A stretch of DNA of 43,142 nt, from assembly GCA_900753715.1 (NCBI GenBank), contig CAAEAE010000168.1:1-43142 (forward strand), written 5' to 3'. A model generated the notes under the pieces. That model saw only the letters and a list, made by a program, of their open reading frames with translations, had not been told where the DNA came from and did no database searches. A program made the position numbers and the translations under genes. Numbering within the stretch: the first letter of the stretch is position 1; every line of letters begins with the position of its first letter. This DNA comes from an uncultured Roseburia sp. Lineage in GTDB: Bacteria > Bacillota_A > Clostridia > Lachnospirales > Lachnospiraceae. Below are positions 8,768 to 18,044 of the stretch, in pieces.

Positions 8768-9407
8768 TTCGCTAAAAGAATGTATAGAAAAGACGCATCA
8801 TATTTTACCAGAAAATGAAAACAAGAAACATGGTAGGGGAAAAGATTCGCAGAAGCATCACAAAAAGCCGACAGATAATTATAAGACACCGCTTTCTCAG
8901 GCACCGTGTGATGATTCGGCACAGCAGGAAAAATGTATTGTTTTTTTAGACTGTAGGTCCAAAGCTACATGTACAGAGAATGGAAAAAGCTATACGCTAG
9001 ATCAGAGCAACGAATATCCTAAGCATGAGATAATCAAGCTTCATATGGATGGAGGGGCAATTATTGATCAGGATGGAGCAAATAGTAATAAGTGTGATTA
9101 TGTTGTCTGGGTAAAGGAAAAGGATGCTTCAAAAAAGAGAAAAACAGCAATATTGATAGAATTGAAGGGTGTTTCCGTGCAACATGCAATAAAACAATTG
9201 ATGGCAACAATAAAGCAGCCGGAGTTTCGTGAAGAATGGAAGTCTTGCGATAGGATGTTTGGAAGAATTGTCTGTACCTCTGTGCCAAGGGCAATGACGA
9301 ATGATGCTCGGATAGAAGCAATGAAAGAATTTTTTAACAGAGGCGGGAATCTGGTAATAAAAGAGCAGTCTTACGAGGAAGAATATAAGAATCTGGCAGA
9401 TAAATAA
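8757..9407 (+). CDS. Small PD-(D/E)XK-nuclease-like protein paired with the ATPase
   Basis: A 216-residue soluble protein. The ATG at 8757 follows GGGGGA with good spacing and overlaps the end of the ATPase gene by 11 bases. The N-terminal 55 residues are hydrophilic and rich in His and Lys, probably disordered. The core (about 58-200) has KCDYVVW (Asp114), then a strand AILIELKG (Glu135, Lys137), then a helix with Gln147. This Asp, Glu-x-Lys, Gln pattern is the signature of PD-(D/E)XK nucleases. I do not recognise a named family, so nuclease function is inferred from motif and gene pairing. As the likely effector of the ATPase it would cut nucleic acid on activation. An alternative is a non-catalytic restriction-endonuclease-like fold that binds DNA. 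Confidence 0.6.
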   Translation: MVCNSLKECIEKTHHILPENENKKHGRGKDSQKHHKKPTDNYKTPLSQAPCDDSAQQEKCIVFLDCRSKATCTENGKSYTLDQSNEYPKHEIIKLHMDGGAIIDQDGANSNKCDYVVWVKEKDASKKRKTAILIELKGVSVQHAIKQLMATIKQPEFREEWKSCDRMFGRIVCTSVPRAMTNDARIEAMKEFFNRGGNLVIKEQSYEEEYKNLADK

Positions 9408-9437
9408 TAATTTATTAGCACAAAGTAGAGGAATGCT

Positions 9438-12431
9438 ATGAAAAAGACAACGAAAAAGATATTATATGGTGTTGCAGCACTGGCAGGCCTGACGGTAGCG
9501 GGTGTGAAAGTAGCATCTGCAATGCAGAAAAAGCAGTGTGCAGGTGATGAAAAGAACCCCTTTGAAGGAAAAAAGGTAATCTTCGTTAAAAACGAAGAAG
9601 ACACTGAAAATGCAGATGGAGTCAAAGGACATTTGGAGTCAGTGGGTAATTCCGATTATGTGCCTTCTTTTTATGACAAATACGTTAAGCGGTGTTTTGA
9701 CATTGTATTATCTTTTGGTGGAATTGTAGTGTTATCACCGATACTGTTGGGAATTGCTGTAGCAATCAAGATTGATGATCCGGGGCCTGTATTTTTCACG
9801 CAGAAGCGACTGGGACAGGATAAGAAATACTTCCGTGTGTATAAGTTCCGTAGCATGAAAATGTCCACACCACATGACACTCCGACACACATGCTAGAGA
9901 ATCCAGAACAGTATATTACCAGAGTAGGAAAATTCTTACGTGCGCATTCTCTAGATGAACTTCCCCAGTTGTTTAATGTACTGGATGGATCTCTGTCTTT
10001 AGTAGGCCCGAGACCTGGATTATGGAATCAGGATGTTCTTACGGCAGAGAGAGATAAATATGGGGTAAATGAGTACAAGCCCGGAATTACTGGATGGGCA
10101 CAGATCAACGGAAGAGATTCCATTTCCATAGAGAGGAAAAGTGAACTGGACGGGTATGGGGTTAAACATGGCTCACCTTTGTTTGATTTAAAATGCCTGC
10201 TTGGAACAGTGATAAAAGTAGGACATGACGATACTGTGGTAGAAGGCGGTACAGGAGCAATGACAAAAGCTTGTCGCAGCTATACAGAAGGGAAAACAAA
10301 AGAAGAACTCATTGGCAAGATTGGTTTTGGAGAAGCTGTTGAAGTTGATAAAAACTTGAAAAAAAAGGTCCTTATTACAGGAGCAGGATCCTATATTGGC
10401 CAGTCATTTACAGACTATGCAAAAAAACACTATTCAGAGAACTTTGAGATAGATGAACTGGATATGATGGGAGAAGCATGGAAAGAGTGCGATTTCTCTC
10501 AATATGATATTATCTATCATGTGGCAGGAATTGCACATGCGGATGTGGGAAATGTGTCAGAAGAGACAAAAGAAAAGTATTATGCAGTAAACACAGATCT
10601 GACAGTAGAGGTTGCAAGAAAGGCAAAAGCAGAAAAAGTAAAAGAGTTTATTTTTATGTCATCCATGATTGTGTATGGAGAGTCTGCACCTTATGGTAAA
10701 ATGAGAGTAATTGATGAATCTACGGTTCCGATGCCTGCCAATTTTTATGGAGACTCTAAATTGCAAGCTGATGTCGCTGTGCGAGAGCTTGCGGACGAAA
10801 AATTTCATGTAACAGTATTGAGACCACCTATGATTTATGGAAAAGGAAGTAGGGGAAATTACCCCACATTGGCGAAACTGGCCCGTACACTTCCTGTGTT
10901 TCCTGATGTGAATAATCAAAGGTCTATGCTCTATATTGGTAATTTATGTGAGTTTTTATGCGACATTATGTTGATAAAAAATAGAAATGAGAATGCGGTG
11001 GTGCTTGTTCCACAAAATGCAGAATGGACAAATACATCAGATATGGTTAAAGAAATTGCGAATATCAGCGGAAAGAAAATTGCTGTATTTAAAATAATGC
11101 GTCCAATGGTGGCTGTCGGAGGAAAAATGCCTGGAAAGATTGGCGGATTGATTAATAAAGCATTTGGAAATAACTGCTATGCACATGAATTGTCAAAGTA
11201 TCAGGGAATTGATTATCAGAAAAGCACACTCGGGGAATCTGTTAAATTAACAGAGGCGAATAGTGTGAATCAGAAGAAATGTGTATTAATGCTTGCATCT
11301 GTAGCATCTATGATTGACCAGTTTAATATGTCAAACATTGATATTCTGTTAAATATGGGATATAGAGTAGATGTGGCATGCAACTTTGGATTTGGAAGTA
11401 CATGTTCAGATGAAAAAATTACTGAATTGAAGAGCAAGCTTAAAGAAAAAGGTGTAGAGTGTTATCAGGTGGACTTTACACGTAACGTAATGAATCTTAT
11501 TCAGGATGATAAAGCGTACAGACAGGTTAGGAAGTTGGTGGAGAATAACCGATACGACTTAATTCATTGTCATTCACCTATTGGTGGTGTGATTGGAAGA
11601 ATTGTGGCACATGAGACAGGAATCAAAGTAATCTACACGGCACATGGTTTTCACTTTTACACGGGTGGGCCTAAGAAAAACTGGATGATATATTATCCAA
11701 TTGAAAAATTGCTTTCCAGATGGACAGATGTGCTGATTACCATCAATAAAGAGGACTATGGAAGAGCAAAACAAAAGTTTCATGCTAAAGAAACAAAATA
11801 TATTCCGGGAGTCGGAGTAAACATAGACCGATTTGAACTTGGCCAGGAAGAACGGGAACAGAATAGAAAACTGAAAAGAGAAGAGCTTGCGGTTCCTGAA
11901 AAAGGATTTGTATTGCTTTCTGTGGGAGAATTGCAGGATCGAAAGAATCAGCGAGTTGTTATAAAAGCCTTGCATGAACTAAATAATCCGGATATTTATT
12001 ATTGGGCTGTAGGCAAAGGAGAATTGTTTACAGAATATCAGCAGTTAATTGAAAAATATGGATTAAAGGATAAGGTCACGTTATTAGGATTTCGAACCGA
12101 TATTGTAGAATTGTGTGATGCGGCAGATTGCTTTGTGCATCCATCTGTAAGAGAGGGATTAGGAATCGCACCGTTAGAGGCAATGGCGGGTGGTTTACCT
12201 TTGATATCTTCCTATGTAAATGGAATAAAGGATTATACTGAGAATGGCGTAAGCGGTTGCTGCTTGATTGATCCTTTGTCTGTAGAAGAAATGAAGAAAG
12301 CTATTCAAAAGATGTATGAAAATGTGGAATTTAGAAAAAAGTGTGGAATAAATAATTTAAAAACCGTAAAAAGATTTGATATTAAGAATACGGACGAGAT
12401 TATGAAGGACATTTATTCTCAATTCCTATAA
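9438..12431 (+). CDS. Three-domain fusion: priming sugar transferase + SDR epimerase + GT4 glycosyltransferase
   Basis: A 997-residue protein combining three enzymes usually encoded separately. Residues 1-30 hold a short hydrophobic segment. Residues 82-275 are a bacterial sugar transferase (WcaJ/PglC-type polyprenyl-phosphate phosphosugar transferase) with the membrane hairpin after KRCFDIVLS, YKFRSM, SLDELPQLFNVL and LVGPRPG. Residues 307-602 are an NAD-dependent epimerase/dehydratase with GAGSYIG (315-321), SSM near 408 and YGDSK (Tyr437, Lys441). Residues 613-997 are a GT-B family 4 glycosyltransferase with HCHSPIGG and the E-x7-E pair (Glu906, Glu914). The frame is open throughout, and linkers are short and charged. 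It probably loads the first sugar on undecaprenyl phosphate, makes or modifies a sugar and adds the second. No other priming transferase is seen in the window. Confidence 0.88.
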   Translation: MKKTTKKILYGVAALAGLTVAGVKVASAMQKKQCAGDEKNPFEGKKVIFVKNEEDTENADGVKGHLESVGNSDYVPSFYDKYVKRCFDIVLSFGGIVVLSPILLGIAVAIKIDDPGPVFFTQKRLGQDKKYFRVYKFRSMKMSTPHDTPTHMLENPEQYITRVGKFLRAHSLDELPQLFNVLDGSLSLVGPRPGLWNQDVLTAERDKYGVNEYKPGITGWAQINGRDSISIERKSELDGYGVKHGSPLFDLKCLLGTVIKVGHDDTVVEGGTGAMTKACRSYTEGKTKEELIGKIGFGEAVEVDKNLKKKVLITGAGSYIGQSFTDYAKKHYSENFEIDELDMMGEAWKECDFSQYDIIYHVAGIAHADVGNVSEETKEKYYAVNTDLTVEVARKAKAEKVKEFIFMSSMIVYGESAPYGKMRVIDESTVPMPANFYGDSKLQADVAVRELADEKFHVTVLRPPMIYGKGSRGNYPTLAKLARTLPVFPDVNNQRSMLYIGNLCEFLCDIMLIKNRNENAVVLVPQNAEWTNTSDMVKEIANISGKKIAVFKIMRPMVAVGGKMPGKIGGLINKAFGNNCYAHELSKYQGIDYQKSTLGESVKLTEANSVNQKKCVLMLASVASMIDQFNMSNIDILLNMGYRVDVACNFGFGSTCSDEKITELKSKLKEKGVECYQVDFTRNVMNLIQDDKAYRQVRKLVENNRYDLIHCHSPIGGVIGRIVAHETGIKVIYTAHGFHFYTGGPKKNWMIYYPIEKLLSRWTDVLITINKEDYGRAKQKFHAKETKYIPGVGVNIDRFELGQEEREQNRKLKREELAVPEKGFVLLSVGELQDRKNQRVVIKALHELNNPDIYYWAVGKGELFTEYQQLIEKYGLKDKVTLLGFRTDIVELCDAADCFVHPSVREGLGIAPLEAMAGGLPLISSYVNGIKDYTENGVSGCCLIDPLSVEEMKKAIQKMYENVEFRKKCGINNLKTVKRFDIKNTDEIMKDIYSQFL

Positions 12432-12451
12432 GCAGAAACGGTAAAAGATTT

Positions 12452-13744
12452 ATGAAGATATTAGTACTATCATATGAAGCGTGGAATGATATAACAAACG
12501 GAAATAATGTAACATCAAACTGGTTTGAGGGAATGGACGCCGAATTTGCAAATATTTATGCAAGCCCGGGGGAACCTTATAATCAATGCTGTCAGAAATA
12601 CTACCAGATCACTGACAGTATGATGCTTAAAAGTATTATATCCGGAAAAAAAGCAGGAAAAGAAGTAGTTTGGTTACAGAATACATCCCAGGACAAAAAC
12701 TCATTAGCAGAAGAGGAACCGCAAAAATTATATAGATTCTTAAAGTCTATAAGTGGTGATTGGTTAAGATTTCTTCGAGAAGTATTGTGGTTGTGGGGAA
12801 AATACGATATTGAAGGAATGAAAAAGTTTATTGATGAATTCCAACCGGATATTATATTCAGCGAAAGAATGGCATCTTGCAAGATGCTTCGATTAGAAAA
12901 GATAGTAGCAGGGATATCGAGCGCCCCCCTTGTGGCATTTACAGGAGACGATGAATATTCACTACGACAATTCAAATTTTCTCCGCTATATTGGATCAAT
13001 CGATTCATGGTACGGCGTAGATTGCGAGATATGGTCAAAAAATATAAGATATATTATACGCTGTCTTATGAACAATTGGAGGATTATAAGAAACGTTTTG
13101 GCTGCAATATGAAAATATTGCAGAAATGTGGTACACTCGTAAATGATGAATATATAGTCAGACCTATTAATTCACCGATTAGAATTATATATGCTGGAAA
13201 GCTTTATATGAATCGTTGGAAGGCATTGATGGATATTGTAGAAATTTTAAGGGAAGTTAACAAGGATAGTGTTAAAATGGTACTTGAGATTTATACAAAA
13301 GACCAGCTTACAAAGAAACAAAATGCAATATTAAATGATAACATCAATAGCTATGTAAAGGGGGCAGTGTCACAAGAACAATTAGCGGAGATATATAGAG
13401 AAGCCGACATTGCACTGCATACGGAATCACAACAGTTAAGTCAGAGGCTGACAACCAGATTGTCGTTTTCTACTAAAATAATTGATTGTTTATTTAGTGG
13501 ATGTGCAGTTCTTGCATATTGTTGGAAAGAACAATCAGGATGGACTTATTTAAAGAGAGAAGATGCGGCAATTTGTGTAGAATCCAAAGAAGAACTAAGG
13601 AGTAGCCTGCAAAAGCTTTGTGATCATCCGGATCTCATTGAAACATATGCGCAAAAGGCTTTCGTATGCTGTAAGAAAAACCATCAGAAAAAAATAGTTC
13701 AAGAAAATTTATTGAAAGATTTTGAAATGATATGTAATAAATAA
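12452..13744 (+). CDS. GT-B glycosyltransferase (family 4/1-like)
   Basis: A 430-residue cytoplasmic protein. The N-terminus MKILVLSYEAWND is a typical first strand of a GT-B fold. The C-terminal half has RIIYAGKLYMNRW and AEIYREADIALHT, the donor-binding half of GT4 enzymes, but the usual E-x7-E motif is degenerate. It probably adds one sugar of the repeat unit at the inner membrane face. It lies 20 bp after the three-domain gene with a poor ribosome site, which suggests coupling or low expression. The sugar donor is not predictable. Confidence 0.7.
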   Translation: MKILVLSYEAWNDITNGNNVTSNWFEGMDAEFANIYASPGEPYNQCCQKYYQITDSMMLKSIISGKKAGKEVVWLQNTSQDKNSLAEEEPQKLYRFLKSISGDWLRFLREVLWLWGKYDIEGMKKFIDEFQPDIIFSERMASCKMLRLEKIVAGISSAPLVAFTGDDEYSLRQFKFSPLYWINRFMVRRRLRDMVKKYKIYYTLSYEQLEDYKKRFGCNMKILQKCGTLVNDEYIVRPINSPIRIIYAGKLYMNRWKALMDIVEILREVNKDSVKMVLEIYTKDQLTKKQNAILNDNINSYVKGAVSQEQLAEIYREADIALHTESQQLSQRLTTRLSFSTKIIDCLFSGCAVLAYCWKEQSGWTYLKREDAAICVESKEELRSSLQKLCDHPDLIETYAQKAFVCCKKNHQKKIVQENLLKDFEMICNK

Positions 13745-13762
13745 AATATAGGATGGAATATA

Positions 13763-14704
13763 ATGGATAAATTAGTGAGCGTGATTGTTCCTGTGTATAA
13801 TGTAGACAGGTATCTCGGAAGATGCATCAAAAGTATTATGCAGCAGTCATATCGAAATCTGGAAATAATATTAGTAGATGATGGATCAACGGACAATTCA
13901 GGCACCATATGTGATACATTTAAGGAAACAGACGACCGGATTATAGTAATCCATAAGGAAAATGGGGGATTGTCTGATGCCAGAAACGCAGGAATTAAAA
14001 TGTTCACGGGTGAATATGTTACATTTATTGATTCGGATGATTATGTGTCGCCTGATATGATATCATTGATGCTGAAAGTTTTAAAACAATCGTCTTGTCA
14101 GATAGTACAATGTGAATTTGTCAGAGGGAAGGATGATACTTATGAATTTACCGGGAATGGAAAATATAAAGTATATAATAAAAGGAATGCTTTTGAAAAT
14201 AGGGATGTACACGTATGTGCACCCGGAAAATTGTATGTGAGTTCAGTTATAAAGGATAGATATTTTCCCAAAGGTAGAATCAATGAGGATGAATACTATA
14301 CCTATAAGTGTGTTTATGAGAGCGATGGAATAGCGGTCATGTCAGATGGTTTGTATTACTATTTCCAACAGCCAGATAGCATAATGCACAAGAAAAAAGC
14401 CTATTTGAACATAGATATATTGGATGCATTTGATGAAAGAATAGAATATTTTCGCAGCAGACAGGAAGAAAGATTGGCGATTATATCGCAAAAGGAAAAA
14501 TGCATCAGAGAAACATTACTCTATGCAAGAGCAAAAGGTTGCGTCGATGAAAAAGAGAAGAGAGAATATTTGAAGAAAATGTTTAAAGCGGAGTATTTGC
14601 AAATTAAGGGAGAGCACTTTGGCATAAAAGATAGTATTTTTTTAAAAACATATTATTCTCTCCCGTTTGTTGTAAATATCCTTTTAGAGAGAAAAATCAG
14701 ATGA
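13763..14704 (+). CDS. Family 2 glycosyltransferase
   Basis: A 313-residue GT-A enzyme. It shows VSVIVPVYN at the start, the nucleotide-binding pair in LVDDGSTDN (Asp39-Asp40) and the metal-binding DSDD (90-93). The C-terminal 100 residues are helical and charged, as is usual for capsule GT2 enzymes of this size, and there is no membrane segment. It would transfer one sugar to the growing lipid-linked unit. The stop overlaps the next start by four bases (ATGA), showing translational coupling with the following GT4. Confidence 0.85.
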   Translation: MDKLVSVIVPVYNVDRYLGRCIKSIMQQSYRNLEIILVDDGSTDNSGTICDTFKETDDRIIVIHKENGGLSDARNAGIKMFTGEYVTFIDSDDYVSPDMISLMLKVLKQSSCQIVQCEFVRGKDDTYEFTGNGKYKVYNKRNAFENRDVHVCAPGKLYVSSVIKDRYFPKGRINEDEYYTYKCVYESDGIAVMSDGLYYYFQQPDSIMHKKKAYLNIDILDAFDERIEYFRSRQEERLAIISQKEKCIRETLLYARAKGCVDEKEKREYLKKMFKAEYLQIKGEHFGIKDSIFLKTYYSLPFVVNILLERKIR

Positions 14705-15921
14705 TGAGAATTGCACAAATTAATACAACATATGGAAGTGCCGACAGCACGGGGAGAAATGTAAAAGAACTTCATGAATTTTTTAAAGAAAACGGTTGTG
14801 AATCCAGAGTATATGTGACACGAATCAACAACAGGGAAGAAGAAAAAATATCGGACATTATTCTTTTTTCTAATAAATTGGATGAAAAAAGTCATGCAAT
14901 ATTGTCAAGAGTAACCGGATTTCAAGGGTATTTTTCGCATATTACTACGAAAGCACTGATAAGAGAATTAAAACAGTATTGTCCCAGCGTTATCCTTTTA
15001 AATGTTCTTCATAGCAATTGTATTAATTTTGAACTATTATTTAGGTATATAGCTGAAAACCAGATTCCTGTAATCTTTGTTTTGCATGATTGCTTTTTCT
15101 TTACAGGACATTGTTGCCATTATATTGATGTAAAATGTGAAAAATGGAAAAAACAATGCGGTGGATGTCCATCTATGAGAAAATGGAATAAAAGTCTTTT
15201 TTTTGACACATCACAAAAGGCATTAGCAGATAAGAAAAAGTGGTATAGTGCGATCAGGACAAAGGGGGTAATTGCGGTATCGCACTGGATGGAAGAAGAG
15301 GCAAGGCAGTCTATTTTACGGGATGCACAAATTACCACCGTTTATAACTGGGTGGATCAGACGATCTTTAAGCCTGCTATGGAATTTCCAACTGAATGGA
15401 AGGATTTTGAGGGAAAACAGATTGCATTGGCAGTTGCGTCCGTCTGGGGAGACGATAAAGGACTTCAGGAAATTAAAAGAGTGGCATTGGAGTGCCCGGA
15501 ACTGATAATCGTCATGATTGGAGCTAATATAAATGGTGTAGAAACAATGGAAAACATTTATACAGTGGGGATTGTAAATAATAACACAAAGTTGGCTGAA
15601 TACTATTCAGCTGCAAGTGTTTTTCTGAATCCTTCCAGGCAAGAAACCTTCGGAAAGACAACGGCAGAGGCGTTGGCTTGTGGAACCCCGGTTGTAGCAT
15701 ATAGAACTACGGCATGTACGGAACTGATTGACGATACCAGAGGAGCATTGGCTGAGTTGGGCGATGCTGCAGGGTATATTAGGGAAGTTAAAAAGGTGTT
15801 GAAGAACGGTAAGGAGTATTATAGGGGAGCGGCACTGGATTTTGCACATAGAAAATTTGATAGTAAAACGAATATGTTGCAATATATGGACGCAATACAT
15901 TCACTAATTGAGGAAAATTGA
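14701..15921 (+). CDS. Family 4 glycosyltransferase, WcaC-like
   Basis: A 406-residue GT-B protein. It has an N-terminal MMRIAQINTTYG strand, the LHDCFFFTGHC motif and a Cys-rich CGGCP segment, both typical of colanic-acid WcaC-like transferases. It also has VFLNPSRQETFGKTTAEAL with the E-x7-E donor-binding glutamates. It begins inside the stop of the preceding gene and ends shortly before the EpsG-like gene, so it is part of a tightly packed operon. The sugar transferred is unknown. Confidence 0.8.
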   Translation: MMRIAQINTTYGSADSTGRNVKELHEFFKENGCESRVYVTRINNREEEKISDIILFSNKLDEKSHAILSRVTGFQGYFSHITTKALIRELKQYCPSVILLNVLHSNCINFELLFRYIAENQIPVIFVLHDCFFFTGHCCHYIDVKCEKWKKQCGGCPSMRKWNKSLFFDTSQKALADKKKWYSAIRTKGVIAVSHWMEEEARQSILRDAQITTVYNWVDQTIFKPAMEFPTEWKDFEGKQIALAVASVWGDDKGLQEIKRVALECPELIIVMIGANINGVETMENIYTVGIVNNNTKLAEYYSAASVFLNPSRQETFGKTTAEALACGTPVVAYRTTACTELIDDTRGALAELGDAAGYIREVKKVLKNGKEYYRGAALDFAHRKFDSKTNMLQYMDAIHSLIEEN

Positions 15922-15925
15922 ACTT

Positions 15926-16984
15926 ATGAATATTTACTTATTTAATATGCTTCTTACTACTTTTTGGGGAAGTATCCTTTTGAACAAACGTAATCCACAG
16001 AAGAAGATATTTATAGGTATAGTATCTTTGCAAATGATTTTAATATCAGCATTAAGAGATATTTCAATTGGAGCAGATACTTGGAACTATGAAAATCATT
16101 TCCGTGAATTAATTGAACTGGACATGTATTCCTGGAAAAATCTATTTTTAAGAATTTTTCAATTTGGAAATTATAATTCACGAGATGTGGGATCGGAGTT
16201 GGTGACAAAATTATTTGCAACATTAATTCCAAACTTTCGGATATATTTGTTTGCAGTAGCAATTTTTGTATGCTGGGGATTAGGAAGATTTTTATATAAG
16301 TATTCGGAAAATCTATGCTTGTCTTATGTAATATTCCAATCCTTTTTATTCCATTTTTTCCTGCTTACAGGTATTCGTCAGACGATTGCAGTGAGCCTGG
16401 TTGTTTTTTGGGGATATGATTTAATTCTTGATAAAAAGCCTGTGAAATTTTTGTTGTTGTGTTTAGTCGCAATGACATTTCACAGTACAGCAATTATTAT
16501 GATGCCGTTTTATTTTGTATGCAATTATAAAAAGGACTATTTGGGTAAATACATAATAGCAATTGGGGCGTCTGTGGTATTTATGTTATTTGGCTCCAGA
16601 ATTTTCCAATACATACCGTTAGGAATGTTTTCCAATTATGCCACTTCCCAGGGAATAGGATCGTATACGTTTATACTCTTAATGCTGTTAATTGTGATAG
16701 CAACGGGACTTCTTGACAAGTCACATTATTTGAAAATACGGGATCAACGGGACAGAAATATTATAAATGGAACGATTATTTCGGAAGTACTGATAGCAAC
16801 ATCTGCTGTACTGGATGTATTGTTCAGACTTGGATATTATTATATTTTCTTTATGCTATGTCTGTTGCCGATGCTTCTTAAATCATTCGAAGGAAAATCT
16901 GCAAAAATAGTTAAATGTATTTTATATGGAGTTTTATTGATCTATGCCTACAAATTGAATTTGCAATATAAGTTTTGTTTTTAA
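15926..16984 (+). CDS. EpsG-like polysaccharide polymerase
   Basis: A 352-residue polytopic protein with about nine membrane segments. It carries RDISIGADTWNY (about residues 44-54), the R-D-x3-G-x-D-T-x2-Y motif of the EpsG family (PF14897), and TGIRQTIAVSL, another conserved Arg-Gln site. EpsG proteins are the Wzy-type polymerases of Gram-positive exopolysaccharides, joining flipped repeat units outside the membrane. The ATG at 15926 is preferred over a TTG at 15908 because GAGGA at 15910-15914 can serve it and the membrane segment then starts at once. It is the best polymerase candidate of the locus. Confidence 0.8.
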   Translation: MNIYLFNMLLTTFWGSILLNKRNPQKKIFIGIVSLQMILISALRDISIGADTWNYENHFRELIELDMYSWKNLFLRIFQFGNYNSRDVGSELVTKLFATLIPNFRIYLFAVAIFVCWGLGRFLYKYSENLCLSYVIFQSFLFHFFLLTGIRQTIAVSLVVFWGYDLILDKKPVKFLLLCLVAMTFHSTAIIMMPFYFVCNYKKDYLGKYIIAIGASVVFMLFGSRIFQYIPLGMFSNYATSQGIGSYTFILLMLLIVIATGLLDKSHYLKIRDQRDRNIINGTIISEVLIATSAVLDVLFRLGYYYIFFMLCLLPMLLKSFEGKSAKIVKCILYGVLLIYAYKLNLQYKFCF

Positions 16985-17003
16985 AAAATATTGAGGAGAG
17001 TTT

Positions 17004-18044
17004 ATGAAGAAAGGAATCGGAGTCTTATTACTTTTTTTTAATAAAGTAGAGACGACAGGGCTTGTACTGGAGAGAATACTGGAGGCAAAGCCAAGTGTAC
17101 TGCTATTGGCGCAGGACGGAGCCAGAGAAGATAATGCTCATGATGAGAAGGCAGTTCCGGAATGCAGAAAAAGAGTAGAAGAACTTTTGGCAGGGATTGA
17201 TTGGCCGTGTGAGATCTACCGCAATTATGCAGAGAAAAATATGAGTTGTGATCCCAGGGAATATAGTGCGATTTCCTGGGCGTTTGGAATAGTAGACAAG
17301 TTGATTATCTTAGAGGATGATTGTTTGTGCTCAAGTTCTTTTTTCCCGTTCATGGAGGAATTATTACTTCGCTATGAGAAGGATGAGAGAATCGGTATGA
17401 TCTGTGGAATGGAGCGTTTTGGAAGGAATCCTTATTGCCAAGACAGTTACTATTTTACACAGGCTTGTTCCGGTTGTGGATGGGCTACATGGAAACGTTG
17501 TTGGGATGATGTGGAGAGAATTGCAAAGGATTACGATTACCTGGATGATGCTGATCTGACACAAAAGGTGGATGATTACGTTAAGGAATGCTGCCTGAAA
17601 GTATATAGAGATTATATACTTAAGGCTGCTAAAAACAGAGAAGACAATCGCACCACCGGAAGTATACAGTCGTGGGAATTTGCACAGTCTGCTGCAATGA
17701 TAATGGAATCGCGTTTGGCAATTAATCCGATGGTAAATCTGGTGAAAAATATAGGGATGGTTCCGGGTGCTACACATTCAGGGAATGATATACGGACAAT
17801 ACCCAAAAGATATAGAAGAATTTTCGAAAACGATAATTTAGAACTGGAATTTCCGTTGCGCCACCCTGTGTATATTATCCGTGATATCAAGTATGAACAG
17901 ATGCATGACAGGACGTATGCAATTAATGAATTTCAAAAGTGGAAGGATGATATAGAACATATTTATTTATATATAAGATATGGACATCTGAGGGAACTAT
18001 TTCAGGGTGTAAAAAGGAGATTGAAAAGACATGCAGATAAATAA
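17004..18044 (+). CDS. GT-A glycosyltransferase of the HlpA/GNT-I-like group
   Basis: A 346-residue cytoplasmic protein. It has a GT-A-type start (KKGIGVLLLFFN), LAQDGAREDN and LIILEDDCLCSSSFF, in which EDD (about 104-106) replaces the usual DxD. GCGWATWKRCW follows, a signature of proteins annotated as HlpA-like or GNT-I-like glycosyltransferases. A GAGGAG site precedes the ATG. The next GT2 gene overlaps its end by 14 bases. It probably adds a sugar to the repeat unit; donor and linkage are unknown. Confidence 0.75.
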   Translation: MKKGIGVLLLFFNKVETTGLVLERILEAKPSVLLLAQDGAREDNAHDEKAVPECRKRVEELLAGIDWPCEIYRNYAEKNMSCDPREYSAISWAFGIVDKLIILEDDCLCSSSFFPFMEELLLRYEKDERIGMICGMERFGRNPYCQDSYYFTQACSGCGWATWKRCWDDVERIAKDYDYLDDADLTQKVDDYVKECCLKVYRDYILKAAKNREDNRTTGSIQSWEFAQSAAMIMESRLAINPMVNLVKNIGMVPGATHSGNDIRTIPKRYRRIFENDNLELEFPLRHPVYIIRDIKYEQMHDRTYAINEFQKWKDDIEHIYLYIRYGHLRELFQGVKRRLKRHADK

